Assembly (NCBI GenBank): GCA_041650035.1
Contig: JBAZLY010000003.1
Location: 1-64,000, forward strand
DNA length: 64,000 bases
Reading direction: 5' to 3'
Origin: JAQUQI01 sp041650035
Lineage (GTDB): Bacteria > Omnitrophota > Gorgyraeia > JABMRG01
Positions within the stretch are counted from its first letter, which is position 1; every line of letters begins with the position of its first letter. The position numbers were made by a program, and so were the translations under genes. Positions 59,601 to 64,000 of this stretch are shown here, piece by piece. The notes beneath the pieces are model-generated. The model saw nothing but the letters and a program-made list of their open reading frames with translations, searched no databases and was not told where the DNA came from.

Positions 59601-61430
59601 ATGTGCGGAATAGTAGGTTATATAGGTGCCCGCCCGGCGCAACCGTTTTTGTTAAATGGGCTTAAGAAGCTTGAATACCGCGGTTATGATTCAGCGGGGA
59701 TGGCTGTTGCCTGTGATGGTGAAATCGTTGTGCGTAAACAAGAGGGCAGGATAGCCCGGCTCGAGGAACTGCTGACGGCAAAACCGTTGGCGGGTAATAT
59801 AGGTATAAGCCATTCGAGGTGGGCCACTCACGGCGTTCCTAATCAGGCTAACGCGCATCCGCACATTGACTGCTCGGGCAATATAGCAGTGGTCCATAAC
59901 GGCATAATCGAAAACTATGAAGACCTCAAGGCCTTTCTTGTCAAGGACGGCCATAGGTTTCGTTCCGATACAGACACCGAGGTTATAGCTCATCTGATAG
60001 AAAAATTTTATAAGAAGGATTTTACTGAAGCTGTCCGGGCGGCATTGGGGCGGTTGAAAGGCGCTTTCGCGCTTGGTATTATTTCAAACCACGCGCCCGG
60101 GCTTTTGATCTCCGCCAGGCGCGGCAGTCCGCTTATAGTAGGTATCGGCAAAGGAGAAAACTACATAGCAAGCGATATACCCGCGATTTTAGAATACACG
60201 AAGGACGTGGTGTACATTGAAGATAATGAGTTTGTGATACTTTCCAAAGACGGTTTTTGTGTCACAAGCCTTGAAGGGAAAAAAATAAACAAAACTCGCG
60301 CACGGGTCGCATGGGATATAAAGCAGGCGCAAAAAGGCGGTTACCAGCATTTTATGCTGAAAGAGATCTACGAACAACCCGCTGTGATAGCCAATATCCT
60401 GCAGCACAGGGTCTCGGAAGGCAAAGACAAGGTATTTTTTAAAGAGCTTTCTTTGCCCGAGCGGTATATAAAAGGCGTTAAAAAGATACACATTGTTGCC
60501 TGTGGAACCGCTTATCACGCGGGGCTTGTAGGTAAATATATCTTGGAGAGGTTAACAGGTATACCTGTAGAGGTTGATGTATCGAGCGAGTTCCGTTACA
60601 GGAGCCCTATACTGGACAAAAAGACATTGGTTATCGCGATAAGCCAATCGGGCGAGACGGCCGATACGCTGGCGGGGATAAGAGAGGCACGGAAACAGTC
60701 CGCCAAAGTACTTTCCATAGTTAATGTAGTAGGTTCCACCATGACAAGGGAGTCCGACGGCGTTATCTATACTCATGCCGGCCCGGAAATAGGCGTTGCC
60801 TCCACCAAGGCCTATACGGCGCAATTATGTCTTTTATATCTTTTCGGCATTTACGCGGGCGGGGTTTCCGGCTTGCTGGATAAGCGGGAGCTGGTTAAAC
60901 TGCTTGACGGGATTTGGCGCCTGCCTCGTTGTATGGGCGATATCCTGCGCGATACAAGCACTGTAAAGAATGTGTGCAAAAAACACAAGGATAAGAATTG
61001 TTTTTTGTATTTAGGCAGGAACCTCAATTATCCTAATGCGCTTGAGGGGGCCTTGAAACTCAAGGAGATATCCTATGTCCACGCGGAAGGCTACAGTGCC
61101 GGCGAGATGAAACACGGGCCCATAGCTTTAATCGATAGAACTATGCCGGTTGTCTGTATCGTACCGCGGTCTGCAACATACGATAAAATGATTTCCAATA
61201 TACAGGAGATAAAGGCGCGCAAAGGTATCGTTATAAGTATCGCGACCGAGGCAGACGACCACATAAGCGGACACTCGGATCACACTATATATATACCGGA
61301 CGTGGATGAGCTGTTTTCCCCCATGCTGACGGTATTGCCCCTGCAGCTTTTGGCTTATTACATCGCGCTTGCCAACGGCCGCGATGTGGACAGGCCGCGT
61401 AACTTGGCCAAGTCGGTAACGGTAGAATAG
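59601..61430 (+). CDS. glmS: Glutamine-fructose-6-phosphate aminotransferase
   Basis: The 609-residue enzyme makes glucosamine 6-phosphate for peptidoglycan and lipid A. Cys2 of MCGIVGYIG is the glutaminase nucleophile; KLEYRGYDSAGMAV, SRWATHGVPNQANAHPH and VHNGIIENYEDLK complete that domain. The isomerase part has two SIS domains (HIVACGTAYHAGLVGKY, AISQSGETADTLAGIREA) and the C-terminal LPLQLLAYYIALANGRDVDRPRNLAKSVTVE. No ribosome site precedes the ATG, and the predicted promoter places the transcript start at the start codon. No glmS ribozyme was seen. Confidence 0.97.
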   Translation: MCGIVGYIGARPAQPFLLNGLKKLEYRGYDSAGMAVACDGEIVVRKQEGRIARLEELLTAKPLAGNIGISHSRWATHGVPNQANAHPHIDCSGNIAVVHNGIIENYEDLKAFLVKDGHRFRSDTDTEVIAHLIEKFYKKDFTEAVRAALGRLKGAFALGIISNHAPGLLISARRGSPLIVGIGKGENYIASDIPAILEYTKDVVYIEDNEFVILSKDGFCVTSLEGKKINKTRARVAWDIKQAQKGGYQHFMLKEIYEQPAVIANILQHRVSEGKDKVFFKELSLPERYIKGVKKIHIVACGTAYHAGLVGKYILERLTGIPVEVDVSSEFRYRSPILDKKTLVIAISQSGETADTLAGIREARKQSAKVLSIVNVVGSTMTRESDGVIYTHAGPEIGVASTKAYTAQLCLLYLFGIYAGGVSGLLDKRELVKLLDGIWRLPRCMGDILRDTSTVKNVCKKHKDKNCFLYLGRNLNYPNALEGALKLKEISYVHAEGYSAGEMKHGPIALIDRTMPVVCIVPRSATYDKMISNIQEIKARKGIVISIATEADDHISGHSDHTIYIPDVDELFSPMLTVLPLQLLAYYIALANGRDVDRPRNLAKSVTVE

Positions 61431-61465
61431 TATTATGGGCACGATATTTACCTGTGGGAGCACGA

Positions 61466-62161
61466 ATGGAAGGCGGTAAATTATTTATAGTATCAACACC
61501 GATAGGTCACTTGTCGGACATGACATATCGTGCTGTTGAAACGCTTAAATCCGTCGGGCTTATTGCGTGTGAGGACACACGGCATACAGGCATCTTATTG
61601 GCCCATTATGGTATTAATAAACCGTTAACCAGCTATTTTGAGCATAATAAGCATTTTAAGTCCAGGGAAATAGCAGGCAGGCTTATGCGCGGTGAGCACG
61701 TTGCCTTGGTGAGCGATGCAGGTACGCCCGGCATTAGCGATCCCGGATACAGGATTATACATGATGCCATTAGTTTGGGTATCGAGGTTGTGCCTGTCCC
61801 GGGTGCCAGCGCTGCGGTCACGGCCCTGTCGGTTTCGGGCCTGCCCACGGATAGATTTGTATTTGAGGGGTTTTTGCCGCCCAAAACAGTGGCGCGGAAA
61901 AAACGGCTTAATGAATTAGCCAAGGAGACGCGCACTATAATTATTTACGAATCTCCGCACCGCCTGGCCCGTGCCCTTAAGGATATACAGGCTGTATTTG
62001 GCGACATTTTTATGATATGTGAGAGAGAACTCACGAAGAAGTTTCAGGAGATCCGCAGACAGAGGGTAACGGAACTTATGGCGCATTTTGAAGAGATAAG
62101 GCCTCAAGGGGAATTTGTTTTGCTGTTTAACTTAAGGCTGCAACAGAGCGCATTGTTATGA
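61466..62161 (+). CDS. rsmI: 16S rRNA (cytidine1402-2'-O)-methyltransferase
   Basis: The 231-residue SAM-dependent enzyme has LFIVSTPIGHLSDMTYRAVETLKSV, CEDTRHTGILLAHYGI, LVSDAGTPGISDPGYRII and FEGFLPPK with IIYESPHRLARAL. It methylates C1402 in the ribosomal P site. The C-terminal HemK-like tail of longer members (about 285 residues) is absent. GGGAG lies six bases before ATG 61466; GTG 61454 is in frame but lacks a site. It overlaps lpxA by four bases. Confidence 0.95.
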   Translation: MEGGKLFIVSTPIGHLSDMTYRAVETLKSVGLIACEDTRHTGILLAHYGINKPLTSYFEHNKHFKSREIAGRLMRGEHVALVSDAGTPGISDPGYRIIHDAISLGIEVVPVPGASAAVTALSVSGLPTDRFVFEGFLPPKTVARKKRLNELAKETRTIIIYESPHRLARALKDIQAVFGDIFMICERELTKKFQEIRRQRVTELMAHFEEIRPQGEFVLLFNLRLQQSALL

Positions 62162-62946
62162 GCATACATCCAGCTGCGGTCATTTCGAAAGCAAGTGATA
62201 TTGATAAGAGTGCCGATATAGGTCCTTACGCGGTAGTAGAGGAAGATGTTATTATCGGCCCAGGCTGCAAACTGCATGCCGGCGCGCATGTCCTAAGGGG
62301 GTCCAGGCTTGGCGCGGGCTGTGTTGTGCATACAGGCGCCTGCCTTGGCGGCGAGCCCCAGGATATGGCGTTTAAAGGGGGAAAATCATATTTTATTGCC
62401 GGGTCTAATAATGTGTTCAGGGAGCATGTTACCGTGCACCGGGGTACGGAGGACGGTTCATCAACCGTGATCGGTGACAATAATTATTTTATGTGCTTAT
62501 CGCATGTTGGCCACAATTGTAAAATTGGCGACAAGGTGATCGTATGCAATAACAGCCTCTTGGCAGGCTATGTGGAGATAGAGGATATGGCGTTTATCTC
62601 TGCAAATTGCCTTGTACATCAATTTGTAAGAATTGGAAAGATATCAATTATTGGTGGGGGGGTTAGGATTAACAAGGATTTCCCCCCTTATATGAGCACA
62701 GGAGACGATAACACGGTTACGGCGTATAATATTATTGGTTTAAGGCGCGCCGGTATAGACTCGTCCAGCCGCGAAAAGATAAAACAGGCTTATAAAATAT
62801 TGTATCGCGAAGGGCTTAATACGCGCAGTGCCTTGAGCAGGCTCGAGTCTTCGTTGTCCGGAGACGAGATAGAACACTTGATCAATTTCATAAAAGGGTC
62901 TAAAAGAGGTGTGTGTGCCGCGCGCTCTAACAGGGTTGAACGTTAG
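62158..62946 (+). CDS. lpxA: UDP-N-acetylglucosamine acyltransferase LpxA
   Basis: The 262-residue left-handed beta-helix protein has hexapeptide repeats (IGPYAVVEEDVIIGPGCKL, LGAGCVVHTGACLGG). The catalytic His is in CLSHVGHNCKIGDKVIV, and a C-terminal helical region follows (NIIGLRRAGIDSSSREKIKQAYKILYREGLN). It adds the first acyl chain in lipid A synthesis, so the organism should have an outer membrane. The last 15 residues are basic. The start overlaps rsmI. Confidence 0.95.
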   Translation: MSIHPAAVISKASDIDKSADIGPYAVVEEDVIIGPGCKLHAGAHVLRGSRLGAGCVVHTGACLGGEPQDMAFKGGKSYFIAGSNNVFREHVTVHRGTEDGSSTVIGDNNYFMCLSHVGHNCKIGDKVIVCNNSLLAGYVEIEDMAFISANCLVHQFVRIGKISIIGGGVRINKDFPPYMSTGDDNTVTAYNIIGLRRAGIDSSSREKIKQAYKILYREGLNTRSALSRLESSLSGDEIEHLINFIKGSKRGVCAARSNRVER

Positions 62947-63055
62947 GGTCTTTGCCCGCGTTGTACTAATACCCGAGTTCTAAAGGGATTTAGCGGCCTA
63001 TGGCCCCGGTTTTATTTTTATACGAAAAAGGAAAAAAAGAAAGAGGTATTCAGCC
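62947..63055 (+). other. Intergenic region after lpxA
   Basis: GGCC-TAT-GGCC followed by CCGGTTTTATTTTTA near 62990-63020 may terminate the glmS-rsmI-lpxA transcript. Nothing else is seen before the pyr promoter. Confidence 0.45.
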
Positions 63056-63084
63056 TTGACAAATGTCTTACGAGGTGATAATAT
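63056..63084 (+). promoter_or_regulatory. Promoter of the pyr operon
   Basis: Consensus TTGACA (63056-63061) and TAATAT (63079-63084) lie 17 bp apart; the start is near 63091. Confidence 0.75.
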
Positions 63085-63108
63085 GTTAATAATATATAAC
63101 CTTTTAAT

Positions 63109-63137
63109 CAGGCCCCGAGAGGCCGGAAAGGGGCAGG
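63109..63137 (+). promoter_or_regulatory. PyrR-binding RNA element
   Basis: CCCCGAGAGGCCGGAAAGGGG carries the PyrR anti-antiterminator core (CCnGAGAGGC) in a hairpin with a purine-rich internal loop. It lies 20 bp before a terminator and 73 bp before pyrR. Confidence 0.85.
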
Positions 63138-63157
63138 TATGATAAGTGTGATTACGA

Positions 63158-63186
63158 CCCGCATCAGGTATGCGGGTATTTTTTTT
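63158..63186 (+). terminator. Attenuator terminator of the pyr leader
   Basis: CCCGCAT and ATGCGGG form a perfect 7-bp stem, followed by a run of eight T residues. PyrR bound with UMP upstream would favour this hairpin. Confidence 0.88.
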
Positions 63187-63209
63187 GCAAAAAGATCCTT
63201 TAACAGTAT

Positions 63210-63767
63210 ATGAAGAACGATAAAGACAGGATACAGGTAATGGACGCCCGGGCTATTGAAAATGCCCTGAAACGTATGGCGCATGAGATCATTGAACGTA
63301 ATCAGGATGCCGGCGAGATAGCCATAGTGGGCATACGCACACGAGGTGAGTATCTCGCGAGGCGTTTGTCTTCTATCCTGGAACGGATAAGCGGCAGCGC
63401 CCCAACCCATGGCGTGCTTGATATAACGCTTTATCGCGACGATTTAATGATGTCTGGTTCCCAACCCATCGTGCGTGAAACGGATTTAAGTTTTGATGTA
63501 TCATCCAGGCATATAGTTCTTGTAGATGACGTGTTACACACGGGTAGAACCATACGGGCGGCATTGGACGCTTTTATAGATTTCGGCAGACCGAAATCTA
63601 TACAATTAGCTATTTTGGTAGATCGCGGCCACAGAGAACTGCCTATCAGGGCAGACTATGTCGGTAAGAATATTCCCACATCCATGTCCCAGGCGGTTAA
63701 GGTAAGGTTAAAAGAAAAGGACGGTGTCGATGAGGTATACGTCCTTAAAGAAGGCTTTGCGCGATGA
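63210..63767 (+). CDS. pyrR: PyrR bifunctional regulator / uracil phosphoribosyltransferase
   Basis: The 185-residue protein has RMAHEIIERN, IVGIRTRGEYLARRL, the PyrR segment ITLYRDDLM, the PRPP loop VLVDDVLHTGRTIRAALDA and LVDRGHRELPIRADYVGKNIPTS. It binds the leader element in response to UMP to attenuate pyr transcription. ATG 63210 gives a slightly long N-terminus; ATG 63240 with AGGA upstream is an alternative. It overlaps pyrB by four bases. Confidence 0.95.
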   Translation: MKNDKDRIQVMDARAIENALKRMAHEIIERNQDAGEIAIVGIRTRGEYLARRLSSILERISGSAPTHGVLDITLYRDDLMMSGSQPIVRETDLSFDVSSRHIVLVDDVLHTGRTIRAALDAFIDFGRPKSIQLAILVDRGHRELPIRADYVGKNIPTSMSQAVKVRLKEKDGVDEVYVLKEGFAR

Positions 63768-64000
63768 ACAAATGGGGCCAAAAAGATCTTTTGGGGCTTG
63801 AGTATCTAACGCGGGAACAGATAGAACATATCCTGTTAACCGCCGAGTCGTTTAAAGAGGTCTCTACGCGCGGCGTAAAAAAGGTCCCGGCCTTGCGGGG
63901 CAAGACAGTGGTAAACCTGTTTTATGAACCCTCAACGCGCACGAGGATATCGTTTGAGATAGCGGCGAAACGTCTTTCGGCCGATGTTATCAATATAGAA
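63764..64000 (+). CDS. pyrB: Aspartate carbamoyltransferase, N-terminal part (cut by window edge)
   Basis: Seventy-nine codons are visible from ATG 63764. They read WGQKDLLGLEYLTREQIEHIL, then the carbamoyl-phosphate motif NLFYEPSTRTRISFEIAAKRL. The enzyme makes carbamoyl aspartate in pyrimidine synthesis. The start overlaps pyrR's stop, the usual pyrR-pyrB order. Confidence 0.95.
   Translation, partial: MNKWGQKDLLGLEYLTREQIEHILLTAESFKEVSTRGVKKVPALRGKTVVNLFYEPSTRTRISFEIAAKRLSADVINIE

Overview
The window looks like a chromosome segment spanning the replication origin of a Gram-negative, uncultivated-type bacterium. LpxA, two outer-membrane barrel proteins and YidC point to a lipid A-containing outer membrane. 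The gene set (KorABC-ferredoxin next to dxs, an RNase Y/YmdB operon, a homocysteine biosynthesis protein of the anaerobe type, trimmed tRNA synthetases, and a large unrecognised anchored protein beside tRNA-Glu) fits an anaerobe of the Omnitrophota/PVC neighbourhood. That placement is inference from gene content only. There is one clean strand switch: every supported gene from 1 to about 49.72 kb is on the minus strand and every one from 49.885 kb to the end is on the plus strand. The switch lies between rpmH-rnpA-yidD-yidC-parAB on one side and dnaA-dnaN-dciA-gyrB-gyrA on the other, with a parS site in the parA leader, as expected at an origin.

Region 1 (1-6.44 kb) is a nitrogen-assimilation cluster transcribed leftward from a strong sigma-70 promoter at 6410-6438: a sigma/LuxR-like regulator, an outer-membrane protein, amt, a P-II protein, glnA, a stand-alone Fis/NtrC-type DNA-binding protein and gltB (cut by the window edge). 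Four intrinsic-terminator hairpins interrupt it, two of them in tandem before the first gene. At least two are overlapped by a small hexaloop hairpin with A at position 1 and G at position 4 of the loop, which resembles targets of ANTAR-type antiterminators. Region 2 (6.67-15.01 kb) is a Pho regulon: phoB, phoR, a 42-residue membrane protein, a porin, pstSCAB and phoU, with three PhoB-box-like arrays of 11-bp direct repeats. Region 3 (15.0-15.48 kb) is non-coding with palindromic repeats and ends at tRNA-Gln. Base composition seems to rise from near 40% GC to near 50% GC here.

Region 4 (15.6-26.3 kb) is one compact operon: rny, ymdB, xseA, xseB, ispA, dxs, a ferredoxin, korABC, gltX and tRNA-Gln. 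Region 5 (26.4-31 kb) holds 5-formyltetrahydrofolate cyclo-ligase, a homocysteine biosynthesis protein, cysK, rarA and a 6S RNA gene with its own promoter and terminator. Region 6 (31-39.4 kb) is tRNA-Leu-thrS-infC-rpmI-rplT-trkH-trkA-pheS-pheT; infC starts at ATT. Region 7 (39.6-49.7 kb) carries a secreted cupin, tRNA-Val, a frameshifted MFS transporter, tRNA-Cys, and the ndk-yicC-remA-gmk-rpoZ-coaC-coaB operon, then parAB, yidC, yidD, rnpA and rpmH.

Region 8 (49.9-64 kb, plus strand) has dnaA, dnaN, dciA, gyrB, gyrA, tRNA-Glu, a 539-residue anchored protein of unknown function, glmS (apparently leaderless), rsmI, lpxA, and a pyrR-pyrB operon (pyrB truncated by the window) preceded by a PyrR-binding attenuator. 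The most interesting items for follow-up are the serial nitrogen attenuators, the P-II protein lacking Tyr51, the anchored protein with two spaced histidine motifs, and the leaderless or nested arrangements at rpmH/rnpA and glmS.
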